DNA of 27,347 nt from JAOAPY01 sp041492185. Its GTDB lineage: Bacteria > Acidobacteriota > Blastocatellia > Pyrinomonadales > Pyrinomonadaceae. The notes below the pieces were generated by a model that saw only the letters and a list, made by a program, of their open reading frames with translations, did no database searches and had not been told where the DNA came from. Where the stretch lies: contig JBGPWL010000064.1 of assembly GCA_041492185.1 (NCBI GenBank), positions 1 to 27,347 on the forward strand, in the 5' to 3' direction. Below, in pieces: positions 15,938-25,100 of this stretch. Made by a program: the position numbers and the translations under genes. How positions within the stretch are numbered: the stretch's first letter is position 1; each line of letters begins with the position of its first letter.

Positions 15938-17419
15938 ATGGAACTAGCAAGGACTTTAGGCGAACTCAAAGAGAGTGGTTACAAGAGCGTCTCGGTTAAA
16001 GACGAGCTGCGCGCGAACCTCATCGAGAAGCTGAGCGCGAGCGAGAAACTTTTCCCCGGCGTTGTTGGCTATGATGAGACCGTCATTCCGCAATTGATCA
16101 ATGCGATTCTCGCGAAACACAACCTGATCCTGCTCGGCCTGCGTGGCCAGGCGAAGAGTCGCATCATTCGACAACTAACCGGGTTGCTTGATGAACGCGT
16201 CCCGATCATCGCGGGCTCGGAAGTTAACGACGATCCCTTCCGTCCAATCTCTGCGTACGGGCGTCAGACGCTCGAACTTCATGGCGACATGACGCACATC
16301 GAGTGGATTACTCGCGATGCGCGTTTTGTTGAAAAGCTCGCGACGCCGGACGTGACGATCGCCGACATCATTGGCGACGTCGATCCGATCAAAGCGGCGA
16401 AGGGCGGGCACTTGTTGAGTGACGAGCTGACGATTCACTACGGTCTGCTGCCGCGCGCGAATCGCGGCATCTTTGCGATCAACGAGCTGCCCGATCTGGC
16501 GGGCAAGATTCAGGTGGGCCTCTTCAACATCATGCAGGAAGGCGATGTGCAGATTAAGGGTTATCCCGTGCGTCTGCCGCTTGATGTGATGCTGATCTTT
16601 TCCGCGAACCCGGAAGACTACACCGCGCGCGGCAAGATCATCTCGCCGCTGAAGGATCGCATCGGCGCCGAGATCATGACGCACTATCCGGCGGAGTTGC
16701 AGACCGCGGTCGAAATTACCAAACAGGAAGCCTGGGTCAGTCGCGATGGCTTGCCCGAGGGATTGAAAGCGCGTCTGCACATTCCTGATTTCATTCGCGA
16801 GACGGTGGAGCAGATCGCTTTCGAAGCCCGCGACGACAGCCGGGTTGACAAGCATTCGGGCGTCTCGCAACGAATGCCCATCACGGTGATGGAGTCTGTA
16901 ATTTCAAATGCCGAACGTCGTGCGTTGCTGACCGGCGAAAAGGAGATAGTGCCGCGCATCGCGGACATCTACGCGGCGATTCCCTCGATGACCGGCAAAA
17001 TGGAATTGGAATATGAAGGCGAACAGATTGGCGCGAACCGCATAGCGAAAGACTTAATCAAGCGCGCCGCCGGAGAGATTTTCGAAGGCTATTTCGTGGG
17101 CATCGATTTCGCTAACGCGATTCGCTGGTTTGATGAAGGACATAATTTGCGGCTGGCGGACACCGCATCCGCGACGGAATGTCTGGGTCTGCTCGAACCC
17201 GTCCCTGAGTTGATTGACGCGGCGATGATTCCGTTCACCTTCAAGCGTTCTGATGACGCGCAAGTAGTGTCGGCGTGCGAATTCGTGCTCGAAGGTCTCT
17301 ACGCCGAGAACAAAATCAGCCGCAACGAAGAAGGTGGGTACACGGCGGTGACCAAGGCGAAGAAGGATCGGCGGGGAATGATTTACGACGATCTGACGGA
17401 GACCGAGAGATACAGTTGA
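15938..17419 (+). CDS. MoxR/magnesium-chelatase-I-like AAA+ ATPase
   Basis: This 493-residue protein is an AAA+ ATPase of the MoxR/ChlI branch. The P-loop is LLGLRGQAKS (65-74), with Lys73 and Ser74 but Ala72 where most P-loops have Gly. Walker B is RGIFAINELPDL (176-187, Glu183), sensor 1 is FSANPEDY (221-228, Asn224), and an arginine-finger candidate is Arg241 in LKDRIGAEI. The insert ELTIHYGLLPRANRG and NIMQEGDVQIKGYPVRLP are typical of this group. Such ATPases usually act with a von Willebrand A protein to remodel a metalloenzyme or envelope target. No such partner follows; instead a foreign-looking DUF6883/DUF4926 pair does. The ATG at 15938 lacks a ribosome site and may be leaderless. 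Family is secure, function is not. Confidence 0.9.
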   Translation: MELARTLGELKESGYKSVSVKDELRANLIEKLSASEKLFPGVVGYDETVIPQLINAILAKHNLILLGLRGQAKSRIIRQLTGLLDERVPIIAGSEVNDDPFRPISAYGRQTLELHGDMTHIEWITRDARFVEKLATPDVTIADIIGDVDPIKAAKGGHLLSDELTIHYGLLPRANRGIFAINELPDLAGKIQVGLFNIMQEGDVQIKGYPVRLPLDVMLIFSANPEDYTARGKIISPLKDRIGAEIMTHYPAELQTAVEITKQEAWVSRDGLPEGLKARLHIPDFIRETVEQIAFEARDDSRVDKHSGVSQRMPITVMESVISNAERRALLTGEKEIVPRIADIYAAIPSMTGKMELEYEGEQIGANRIAKDLIKRAAGEIFEGYFVGIDFANAIRWFDEGHNLRLADTASATECLGLLEPVPELIDAAMIPFTFKRSDDAQVVSACEFVLEGLYAENKISRNEEGGYTAVTKAKKDRRGMIYDDLTETERYS

Positions 17420-17433
17420 AGGACATCTCCCTA

Positions 17434-17810
17434 ATGAGCGAAGGAACCAGAAGTCCTCATCCAAGTGCCTTACCGAATTTCCAAAAGGCCGAAATCCCTC
17501 GCCAGAAGCTTGTCAATTACCTACTTGATCCTCTTCACAGGGAAGGTCAGCATAAGGCTCGGGTTTTCAAGTCAGCATTGGATTTCGATCAGTCCAGCTG
17601 GGAGGAACTGGCACAAGCTATCCGTACTGAGCTACCCTACTATCCAGCGGCGTTTGGTTCGGAAGGGAAATGGGTAGGAAGTTTGAGGTGACACTTCCCG
17701 TTACCGGAAGGAACGATCTTACTGTCGATGTTCTAACTGTTTGGATTATTCGCCCAGAAACCACTTTTCCGACGTTCGTAACAGCACTGGTGGTCGGAGA
17801 AAGGAAATAG
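17434..17810 (+). pseudogene. Frameshifted DUF6883-domain gene
   Basis: The domain is recognisable only if two frames are joined. Frame one (ATG 17434, stop 17689-17691) gives 85 residues including QKLVNYLLDPLHREGQHKAR and WEELAQAIRTELPYYPAAFG, then reads off into VGSLR and stops. The frame one base back carries on the family from about 17670 (MGRKFEVTLPVTGRNDL, then TVDVLTVWIIRPETTFPTFV) to a TAG at 17808. One extra G in the TGGG run at 17671-17674 would restore a continuous DUF6883 protein of about 125 residues. So the gene has lost one base, or there is a sequencing error; ribosomal slippage is less likely because no slippery heptamer is seen. The ATPase stop is 14 bp upstream and the DUF4926 start is 4 bp downstream. 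The region is about 47% GC in a sampled stretch, against about 57% in its neighbour, suggesting transfer. Confidence 0.8.
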
Positions 17811-17814
17811 AGTC

Positions 17815-18027
17815 ATGCTTCAGGTTCAAAAGGCTCAGGAGTTAGAAGTTGTAGAGTTGACCGAAGACTTGCCGCAGTATGGTTTGTCTAAGGGAGCTCA
17901 GGGCACCGTACTCGAAGTTTTCAATCAACCCGAAGAGGCTTACATGATTGAGTTCATTGACGAAACCGGAACAAACTCAAGAATCGCCGACTGGGTCCTA
18001 CCTTATCAAATCCTGAAGCGTCTTTAA
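17815..18027 (+). CDS. DUF4926-domain small protein
   Basis: The 70-residue protein matches the DUF4926 pattern throughout: VVELTEDLPQYGLSKGAQGT (22-41) then VLEVFNQPEEAYMIEFIDET and an ending DWVLPYQILKRL. This is a small SH3-like beta-barrel family of unknown biochemical role, full length here. The ribosome site AAAGGA lies about 9 nt upstream and overlaps the end of the DUF6883 reading frame, so the two were translated as a pair. DUF4926 and DUF6883 genes are often found as neighbours, from my recollection of such loci; a toxin-antitoxin or immunity-type relation is an idea, not shown. After the stop, 18028-18173 contains a CCACGTGG palindrome but no clear terminator. Confidence 0.88.
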   Translation: MLQVQKAQELEVVELTEDLPQYGLSKGAQGTVLEVFNQPEEAYMIEFIDETGTNSRIADWVLPYQILKRL

Positions 18028-18173
18028 GAGGCTCGAAGTTTCTACCAGCTTCAGGACCACGTGGGGATCTTCTATCATATTTTCGATTCACATTCCGATT
18101 CGGCTATGGCGTTATTCGCGTAATTTGCTAATCTTGCGCGGAACGTTTTGAGCGATTGCTTGACGGAATTGTC

Positions 18174-19379
18174 ATGGCAGCACAAAAGCCTGGTGAAGAA
18201 GTTCCGCTGGCGCCGGCAACGGTCGCAGTTCATGGCGGCGAGCGCACTGACGAACAACCCTTCGGCGCTGTAGTTTCTCCCGTCTTTCATTCGGCTACAT
18301 TTGGTTTCAAGAATTTCGACGAGATGCGCCGGTACGCTCGTGGCGAGTTGCCCGACGGCTATTTCTATTCCCGCTACGCCAATCCCACCGTCGCCGAAGT
18401 CGAGCGCAAGATTGCCGAGCTTGAAGGCGCTGAGGCCTGCGTCGTCACTGCTTCGGGATCGGCGGCGACTTTCTCCGCGCTGGTTGCTTTGTGCGAAGCG
18501 GGTGATGAAGTAATCGCCTGCGACTCAATTTACGGCGGCACGGTAAAGATATTGACGAATGTTCTCAGCCGGTTTGGCGTGCGCTCGCGTTTCATTCAGC
18601 TCGATCAAATCCCGAATCTGCCGGAGATTGCGGGAGAGCGCACGCGAGTCTTCTGGTTTGAGACGCCGGCGAATCCGATTAACCGAATAGTCGATCTTGA
18701 GTTGGTCGCGGATGTGTCGCGCGTGGCGAACGTCTTTTCAATCGTCGACAGCACTTTTGCCACGCCGATTTTGCAAACGCCGCTGGCAAGAGGCATCGAT
18801 GCCGTAATGCACAGCGCGACGAAATATCTCGGCGGACACTCTGATCTAACTGCCGGGGCGGTCGCCGGAAGCAAAGAGTTCGTCGATCGGGTGCGCGAGG
18901 TCGCGGTACTGACCGGAGCAACGCTCGATCCGGCGGCCGCGTATCTGCTGGCGCGCGGAATAAAAACGCTTGACGTACGTGTGCGAGTTGCGTGCGAGAA
19001 TGCAATGCGACTCGCGGACGCGCTCCGTGGTCACCCGAAAGTTGCGCGGATTTATTATCCGGGACTTGAGGATGACCCGGGCCATAAAATAGCAGAGCAG
19101 CAGATGAAAGCTTTCGGCGGAGTTGTCGCGCTGGATCTTTCGGGAGGCGAACGCGAAGTCGAAATTTTTTACAACGCGTTGCGCCTGGTGCGCACCGCGC
19201 CATCGCTGGGAGGCGTCGAGACGCTCGTGAGCTATCCACTCTACTCCTCGCATGCAGGCTTTTCAGATGAGCAACTTCGCGCTGCCGGAGTGTCTGCCTC
19301 GACGTTGCGTTTCGCCGTCGGCATAGAGGCTGCGGCAGACATTATCGCGGACGTCAGGCAGGCGCTTGATAAAATTTAG
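18174..19379 (+). CDS. PLP-dependent transsulfuration enzyme (cystathionine gamma-synthase / methionine gamma-lyase family)
   Basis: This 401-residue fold-type I PLP enzyme belongs to the Cys/Met metabolism family. The PLP lysine is Lys217 in HSATKYLGGHSD. The phosphate-binding segments are YFYSRYANPT (63-72) and TASGSAATFSAL (92-103), and PLP contacts lie in ETPANP (163-168) and VDSTFATP (191-198). VSYPLYSSHAGF near residue 350 is the usual substrate-carboxylate region. The sequence cannot separate cystathionine gamma-synthase, cystathionine gamma-lyase, methionine gamma-lyase and O-acylhomoserine sulfhydrylase activities. ATG 18174 is chosen; a TTG at 18156 would add six residues. No clear ribosome site is seen for either. 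A CDF transporter follows after 22 bp, so the two may be co-transcribed. No SAM riboswitch was recognised upstream. Confidence 0.92.
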   Translation: MAAQKPGEEVPLAPATVAVHGGERTDEQPFGAVVSPVFHSATFGFKNFDEMRRYARGELPDGYFYSRYANPTVAEVERKIAELEGAEACVVTASGSAATFSALVALCEAGDEVIACDSIYGGTVKILTNVLSRFGVRSRFIQLDQIPNLPEIAGERTRVFWFETPANPINRIVDLELVADVSRVANVFSIVDSTFATPILQTPLARGIDAVMHSATKYLGGHSDLTAGAVAGSKEFVDRVREVAVLTGATLDPAAAYLLARGIKTLDVRVRVACENAMRLADALRGHPKVARIYYPGLEDDPGHKIAEQQMKAFGGVVALDLSGGEREVEIFYNALRLVRTAPSLGGVETLVSYPLYSSHAGFSDEQLRAAGVSASTLRFAVGIEAAADIIADVRQALDKI

Positions 19380-19401
19380 TTCGAGATTTTCGAATCGACT
19401 G

Positions 19402-20379
19402 ATGCCTCAGCCATTCGCAACGCATGAGATTCATAAAGAGTCCACGGAGGTGGGCCCCGCACACCGCCAGCATCTGGCGTTTGAAAGTCGTCGCCGGTTG
19501 AGCATCATTCTCGCGCTGACCGCGGTCTATACGATTGCGGAAGCGCTGGGCGGTTGGTGGACCGGATCGCTGGCGCTGTTTGCTGATGCCGGACACATGT
19601 TGACCGACGTCGCCGCGCTCGTGCTCGCGCTGATCGCCGTCTGGTTTAGCGCGCGCCCCGCCACCTCGTCAAAAACATTTGGCTACCATCGCCTGGAAAT
19701 TCTCGCGGCGCTCACCAACGGCGTTGCCCTGATTGTGATCTCGCTGTTGGTGTTCTACGAAGCGTATCGTCGTTGGGCCGCGCCGCCGCCCGTTCGCGGC
19801 AATGTCGTTGTGTTGGTTGCCGCCGGCGGTCTGATAGTTAACTTGATCTCGGTGCGCATTCTTCACGGCCGCCACGAAGTCGATCTCAACATTCGCGGCG
19901 TGTGGTTGCATGCGTTGAGTGACGCGCTCGGCTCGCTGGCCGCGCTGGTTGCGGGCGCATTGATCTGGTTATATGGCTGGTATGCCGCCGATCCGCTGTT
20001 CAGTGTCGTCATCGGATTGCTGATCGTCTGGAGTTCATGGAACCTGATTCGCGAAGCGACGAACGTGCTGCTGGAAGGCACACCGGCGCACATCAACCTC
20101 GCCGCGGTTGAAGACTCGATTCTGGCAACCGAGGGCGTGAGCGATGTGCACGACCTGCACGTGTGGACGATCACTTCGGGACGTGAAGCCCTCAGCGCGC
20201 ATGTGATTCATGGCGCGAGCGTTTCACAGCCGGATCTGTTGCAGGAGTTGCGCGCAAAACTTCACGATCGTTTTGGCGTCGATCACCTGACGATTCAGAT
20301 GGAGACGCCGGACTTTGCGGACGACACGTTTCATTTTTGTCATGCGGGCACCGCTTGCTTTCGCTCCGAACGGGAGTGA
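19402..20379 (+). CDS. Cation diffusion facilitator (CzcD/ZitB-like) transporter
   Basis: This inner-membrane antiporter of 325 residues should export Zn2+ or a similar divalent metal in exchange for protons. Six membrane segments can be seen from residue 33 to about 210. The transport site is His65/Asp69 (DAGHMLTD) and His170/Asp174 (HALSDALGS), the two-His two-Asp pattern typical of zinc-type CDF proteins. The cytoplasmic domain contains SDVHDLHVWTITSG (247-260) and DHLTIQMETPD, and the tail carries a further metal-binding candidate, HFCHAGTAC. The N terminus before the first helix holds several histidines (HEIHKESTEVGPAHRQH). ATG 19402 is preferred; a TTG at 19366 overlapping the previous stop would add 12 residues without homology support. 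No strong ribosome site is visible. The stop sits at the edge of a tandem-repeat gap. Confidence 0.93.
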   Translation: MPQPFATHEIHKESTEVGPAHRQHLAFESRRRLSIILALTAVYTIAEALGGWWTGSLALFADAGHMLTDVAALVLALIAVWFSARPATSSKTFGYHRLEILAALTNGVALIVISLLVFYEAYRRWAAPPPVRGNVVVLVAAGGLIVNLISVRILHGRHEVDLNIRGVWLHALSDALGSLAALVAGALIWLYGWYAADPLFSVVIGLLIVWSSWNLIREATNVLLEGTPAHINLAAVEDSILATEGVSDVHDLHVWTITSGREALSAHVIHGASVSQPDLLQELRAKLHDRFGVDHLTIQMETPDFADDTFHFCHAGTACFRSERE

Positions 20380-20472
20380 GCAAAAGGGCAAAGAGCAAAG
20401 GGCAAAGAACGAAGAACGAAGAATTAATAACTGACTACTGACTACTGATCACTGACCACTGAGAACTAACCG
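20378..20472. repeat. Degenerate 7-bp tandem repeat filling the gap
   Basis: The gap reads as about 13 successive heptamers: GAGCAAA, AGGGCAA, AGAGCAA, AGGGCAA, AGAACGA, AGAACGA, AGAATTA, ATAACTG, ACTACTG, ACTACTG, ATCACTG, ACCACTG, AGAACTA. The purine-rich first half drifts into the ACTACTG-like second half without breaking the 7-bp phase. It starts within the stop codon of the CDF gene and ends 7 bp before the next ATG. Confidence 0.85.
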
Positions 20473-20479
20473 AATCTTA

Positions 20480-20722
20480 ATGGAAATCAGTCTTCTGCTA
20501 ACTCTCGATCGCCGCGAACAAGCGGCGTTGCAGGCTGCGCTGGTAACGCACGGCGCGCCCGACTCACTCGTCACTCTCGCGCTGACCGGCGCCTGCAAAA
20601 TTACTTCAATCGACGAAGCGCGCCAGCTTCGCGAGTGGCTCGCTGAAGCGCGCGCCGGAGGTGAAACTGACTTTATTGGCTTCAATGCGATCGAGCGCGC
20701 GCTGGTAAAGTTTGGTGTTTGA
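20480..20722 (+). CDS. Small hypothetical protein next to the LarA gene
   Basis: The family is not recognised. The 80-residue product is soluble with a helical look: MEISLLLTLDRREQAALQAA, a segment VTLALTGACKITSIDEARQL and REWLAEARAGGETDFIGFNA. There is one cysteine (residue 39) and no signal peptide or membrane span. It lacks a recognisable ribosome site; the region upstream is tandem repeat. Its TGA is followed after one base by the ATG of the lactate-racemase-like gene, which strongly suggests translational coupling and a shared job or regulation. The base composition is like that of its neighbours. Coding is supported by this tight junction. Confidence 0.72.
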   Translation: MEISLLLTLDRREQAALQAALVTHGAPDSLVTLALTGACKITSIDEARQLREWLAEARAGGETDFIGFNAIERALVKFGV

Positions 20723-20723
20723 G

Positions 20724-21980
20724 ATGCGCGAGATTGAATTAGGATACGGTCGCGGCTCGGTCAGCTTTGTTTTTGACGAAGAGCGTTACGAGGTTCTGGC
20801 TCACGAGATCGACGAACGCCCGCTCTCGGACGCGGAAATGGGCGCCGCGCTTGGCTCGCCGATTGAATCACCTCCGTTGGAAGACGTCGTCTCGCCGGGT
20901 GATTCTGTTCTGCTGGTAGTTTCCGACGCGACGCGCGCCTCGGCCAGCGCGCAACTCATCAATCTGCTGGTTCGCCGGCTCATTCAAATCGGAATCGCTG
21001 CGAGTGACGTCGCTGTAATCTTCGCCACGGGCATTCACCGGCCAGTTACGGCGAACGAGAAGAGCGAGTTGCTGACGCCGTTCATCGTGCAGCGCGTCAA
21101 GACGATTGACCACGACGCATACGATCCGCGCGCGATGGTTAGTCTGGGAACGACTACGAGCGGCAATCGAGTCGAAGTTAATCGCGCGCTGAAAGACTAC
21201 ACCCACATCATCACGACCGGTGCTATTGGGTTTCACTACTTTGCCGGTTTTACGGGCGGGCGCAAATCCATCTGTCCGGGTCTCGCATCCGCGGAGACGA
21301 TTGAGGCAACGCACATGCTGGCGCTTGATTTTGAGCTTGGTGGGCGGCGCGCAGGCGTCGGTACCGGATTGCTCAGAGGCAACGCAGTGCACGAGGAATG
21401 TGAGCGTATTGCTGAGATGATCAATCCGTCGTTCAGCATTAACGCAGTGGTTGACGAACGGGGCCGTGCTGTCCACGTTTACGCGGGTCACTGGCGCTCG
21501 GCACATGTGCTCGGGTGCGAGGAGTATCTCAAGGATCATTCGATCAAAATCAACGAGAAGCGCGATGTGGTGATAGTTAGCTGTGGTGGGTTTCCCTGGG
21601 ACATCAATCTGATTCAGGCGCACAAGGCGCTGGAGATGGCTGAGTACGCTTGCCGCGAGGGCGGCACGATAATCCTCGTGGCCGAATGCGGCGATGGACT
21701 CGGGCGGCCGGATTTTTTGAAATGGTTTGCGGAAAAAGATTCACGCGCGCTGGAAGCGCGGCTGCGCGAAGGTTATGAAGTGAATGGGCAGACCGCCTGG
21801 TCGTTGCTCACAAAGGCCGAGCGCTATCGCATCCACCTGATCTCACACCTCGCGGACGAAGATGTTCGTGCCATGCGCATGACGCCCTCGCGAACCGTCG
21901 GCGAGGTCCTGGCCAGTATTGACGAAGTGAGCGACGGCTACATCCTGCCGCGCGGCGGTGCGTTGTTACCGGTTATGTGA
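20724..21980 (+). CDS. larA: LarA-family nickel-pincer lactate racemase
   Basis: The 418-residue protein matches LarA, which racemises lactate (or, in relatives, other 2-hydroxy acids) with a covalently bound nickel-pincer nucleotide. Key residues line up with the known enzyme, shifted by 3-4: Arg71 (SDATRAS), His105 (ATGIHRP), His171 (GFHYFAG), Lys181 (GGRKSICPG, pincer attachment) and His197 (EATHMLA). Further motifs are VSCGGFPWDINLIQAHKALE (part of the cofactor-contact region) and AECGDGLG. The ATG at 20724 begins one base after the preceding stop; in-frame TTG 20712 and GTG 20715 overlap that gene and are alternatives. The cofactor-making genes larB, larC and larE are not in the window. 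Activity on lactate is therefore assumed from family only; other LarA paralogues act on different substrates. Confidence 0.93.
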   Translation: MREIELGYGRGSVSFVFDEERYEVLAHEIDERPLSDAEMGAALGSPIESPPLEDVVSPGDSVLLVVSDATRASASAQLINLLVRRLIQIGIAASDVAVIFATGIHRPVTANEKSELLTPFIVQRVKTIDHDAYDPRAMVSLGTTTSGNRVEVNRALKDYTHIITTGAIGFHYFAGFTGGRKSICPGLASAETIEATHMLALDFELGGRRAGVGTGLLRGNAVHEECERIAEMINPSFSINAVVDERGRAVHVYAGHWRSAHVLGCEEYLKDHSIKINEKRDVVIVSCGGFPWDINLIQAHKALEMAEYACREGGTIILVAECGDGLGRPDFLKWFAEKDSRALEARLREGYEVNGQTAWSLLTKAERYRIHLISHLADEDVRAMRMTPSRTVGEVLASIDEVSDGYILPRGGALLPVM

Positions 21981-21993
21981 GCTGAAACTATTG

Positions 21994-22023
21994 TTGACTC
22001 CATTTCTGAATCGGGCGTAGACT
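21994..22023 (+). promoter_or_regulatory. Sigma-70-like promoter for the RHS gene
   Basis: TTGACT (21994-21999) and TAGACT (22018-22023) are separated by 18 bp. This is the best promoter-like pair noticed in the window. It lies just past the LarA stop and would give a leader of about 130 nt before the RHS start codon, so the RHS gene is probably its own transcription unit. Confidence 0.6.
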
Positions 22024-22135
22024 CGCGGCGTTAGTTTAGATTTTTGCTCACGCGCGACCTACACTGAGTAAGCCCTCCACGTAAGCAATCACTCATGACT
22101 GAAGGCTGACGCAGATCCCCTCGTAACTGCGCAGC

Positions 22136-22156
22136 GGCTCAACCTCCAAAGGAGCC
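22136..22156 (+). promoter_or_regulatory. Leader hairpin overlapping the RHS ribosome site
   Basis: The ribosome site GGAG (22151-22154) is 7 nt before the ATG. It can pair with CTCC (22144-22147) across an AAA loop, or sit inside a GGCTC (22136-22140) / GAGCC (22152-22156) stem. Either fold would hide it. The long leader and this pairing hint at translational control. I compared it with c-di-GMP-I, TPP, cobalamin and SAM consensus elements from memory and found no match. Confidence 0.3.
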
Positions 22157-22161
22157 CACTC

Positions 22162-25100
22162 ATGTTTCGTCGCCCGACCGCTCGCAAGCTCCCCGTTGCA
22201 AATCATCTTTCAGCATTTTTCGCAATCTTGATCTGTTGCGCGTTAGTTTTCTCGACGCTGGTCGTGACGAGGCGGGCGGCTGCGTCAGGCGCCAGTGGTC
22301 TAGGTGGGGGCCAGGGACAGACGCGGCGCGGGACGCCGGAACTTGGGCCGCCGGCGGCGGATTTGCCGAACCTTGATGAAGTGCGGCGCAAGCGTCATGC
22401 GAAGCCGCAAGCGCCGCCGCACGTTCCTTCTCTGATGCGTGGAAGGCGCAAGCCGCTGGTGCCACGACGTGGGTTGAAAGTCGGTGACCCCGGCACGACC
22501 GCTCTTGTCAGAACCGGGAGCAGTAGCGACCGGTTAGCCTCACGCAATCACACGCGCACCAGGGCACGTGCGGGATCCCCGCCACCTGTCGGTGACGATC
22601 AATACGTGCAGACTTTCTTTTCCTACGCGTTGCCGAGCAACACTAATCAAAGTCAACGCGATTATTTCACCGACATGCTGCGCGCGGCTTATGCGCACGG
22701 TGGCGCGAACTCGACATCGCTGGTGATGGCGGCGCGGGAGATGGGCAAGACGCTGTTTGAATCGGCGGAATACGCAGCGCGTAACACCTCGAATCATGTG
22801 TATGTCCAGAACCTTTACGAAACTTATCTTTTGCGTGAGCCTGACTCTGGTGGCTGGGCGTTTTGGGAAAGTCTCGTGCCCGGCTACGGGCGCGAAGCAG
22901 TGCGCCGCGCGTTTGATGAATCTGGCGAGTTTATCTATGACGTGTCAGCCGTCACTCCGAATGGCGGCGCGAGTAGCAACGTAACGTCGCTGTTGGCTGC
23001 GCGGGTCGATCCGAAGAATCAATCGGGCAATCAAATCATGGCGCGCGATGCAGAATGGGGTGCAACGCTCTTGGGTCTTCCGGGTCGCGGCGATCTCGAT
23101 CTTGGTCTCGGTATCTCTTATTCATCGGCGGCGGTGTACACGTGCTCCGGTACCCCTACTCAACCTTGTCTGTATCTTTATTTCGACGAGGATAACAGTG
23201 GACTGAGCCCCGGCTTTCGCATCGGCTTTCCGACGGTGCAGGAAAAATTCTTCAACGCGCAAATTAGTAAGAACGGTTATCTCTTGATCACGTCAGCGGG
23301 CAGTCGCGTTGAATTGCGCGAGACGCCTACGGCAGGCGTTTACGCGGCAGCGGATTCTTCATATCTACAGTTGACTGAGAACAACAGCAGCAATCCAACA
23401 ACCTTAACCCTGCGCTCGACCGACGGCACGCAGATGAGCTACAGCAAGATCGAAGACGAGTGGCGCTGCACGAAGATTGAAGATCGCAACGGCAACTTCA
23501 TCACCGTTAATTACAATTCGCTTGGCGACATCACCACGATCATCGATACGCTCAATCGCACAATCACTTTTAACTATGACAGCAACGCGAACCTGATCTC
23601 GATCACGCAGCCGTGGAATAACGTGACGCACACCTGGGCCACCTTCACTTGGGGCACCACCACGATTGTGCCGAACTTCTCCGGAGTTTCGCTGTCGGGC
23701 ATCGCAAGCGGCCAATCCATTCCGGTGGTTACGCAGGTGGGTCTCGACGACAGCTCTTATTACAAATTCATTTACGATAACGGCAGCTATCCCACGGGCC
23801 TGGTCAAAACCTTTGAGCACTGGGCCGTTGATGGCCTGCACAAAGGTTCCGTGGCTTATGATTATGCCACTGCCTCGAATGACAGTCCGCGAATCACCGC
23901 AGCGCACGCTTACGCGGATTACTGGAACGGCTCGAATGGTGTGCCGGCCGACATCACGACGACATACGGCACTGACGGTGGCAGTGCCTACTGGCTCACA
24001 GCGCCTGACGGCACTGTCTACAAAGAATTCTACGGGACAGGCTGGCAGAAACGGCTGCCGCAGCAGACTGAGATCTGGTCAGCAGACGGCGCTAGACCGA
24101 AGTGGACCACGACCGCCTGGACGCATGACGGCGGCACCAACGCGAGTTACCCCACCAATCCACGCGTGATTGAAACAAATATTTATGACAATGCGACCCC
24201 TTCCAATCGCCGTCGCACAACGCTTGGCTATACGAGTCCATTCAATCTACCCGAAGGCGGCACGGCTGTTCTGCCCAGCGACGTTTACGAATACGATGCA
24301 GACCATTTGACCTTGCTGCGGCGCACGCACACTGATTACAGTCTCGGCGCGGACTACCTCAGCACCACGCGACGCATCATCGGCTTGCCGGCGGCGAAGT
24401 ATGTTTGCGATGGTGCCGGCGCTCAGACCGAGGTGCCTTGCAGCAACAGCAGCGGTGCTGCACTCGTCTCGAAGGTAACTTTTCAATACGACGAAACGGG
24501 TTCAGTCGAGTACCAAGGCGCTCCGGTGCAGCATGATTCGAATTACGATTCCACGACGCCAGCAGGCCGCGCGAATCTTTCCAGCACCTACCGCTACAAT
24601 GTCACGAATCTTGGTGAATACACATTCGCGAACATGTATTACAACACCGCCGGCTCGGTGATCCGCGCGCGCCAACAACACACGCCCGGCGTATGGATCG
24701 AGAACTCGATCAGCTATGCGGATTCTTTTTCCGACAGTACCAATCACAACACTTTGGCCTATCCGACTACAGTGACCGACGGGGACGGGTTTCAATCATT
24801 CGTGCAATACAACTTTGACTTTGGCGCGAAGACCCGTGTGCAAGGCCCGCCGCCCGCCGGACAATCGCAAGGCGTCATTCAAACTTTTGTTTACGATGAC
24901 GCGGCGCGCATCCAACGAGTGACGACCACGAACAACGGCGCTTACACGCGTTACGTTTACGGGCCCACTTACGTGCAGAGCTACGCGAGCGTGAACAACG
25001 TCGCGGACGAAGCTTACTCAATTCAATTCTTCGACGGCGCGGGCCGCGTCTACTACGCCGCGAGCAATCATCCCGGCAGTGCGGGCGGCTACAAAGGCGT

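Noticed and set aside
16175..16870. Minus-strand frame of 231 codons opposite the AAA+ ATPase
   Set aside because: It is a shadow of a gene with P-loop, Walker B and sensor motifs.
17660..17691. Programmed -1 ribosomal frameshift in the DUF6883 gene
   Set aside because: No slippery X XXY YYZ heptamer or obvious downstream stem is seen; loss of one G is the simpler explanation.
18679..19239. Minus-strand frame of 186 codons opposite the PLP enzyme
   Set aside because: Arg-rich nonsense composition; the plus strand carries the PLP lysine motif.
22024..22161. c-di-GMP-I, TPP, SAM or cobalamin riboswitch in the RHS leader
   Set aside because: None of the conserved core sequences I can recall is present; only generic hairpins are seen.
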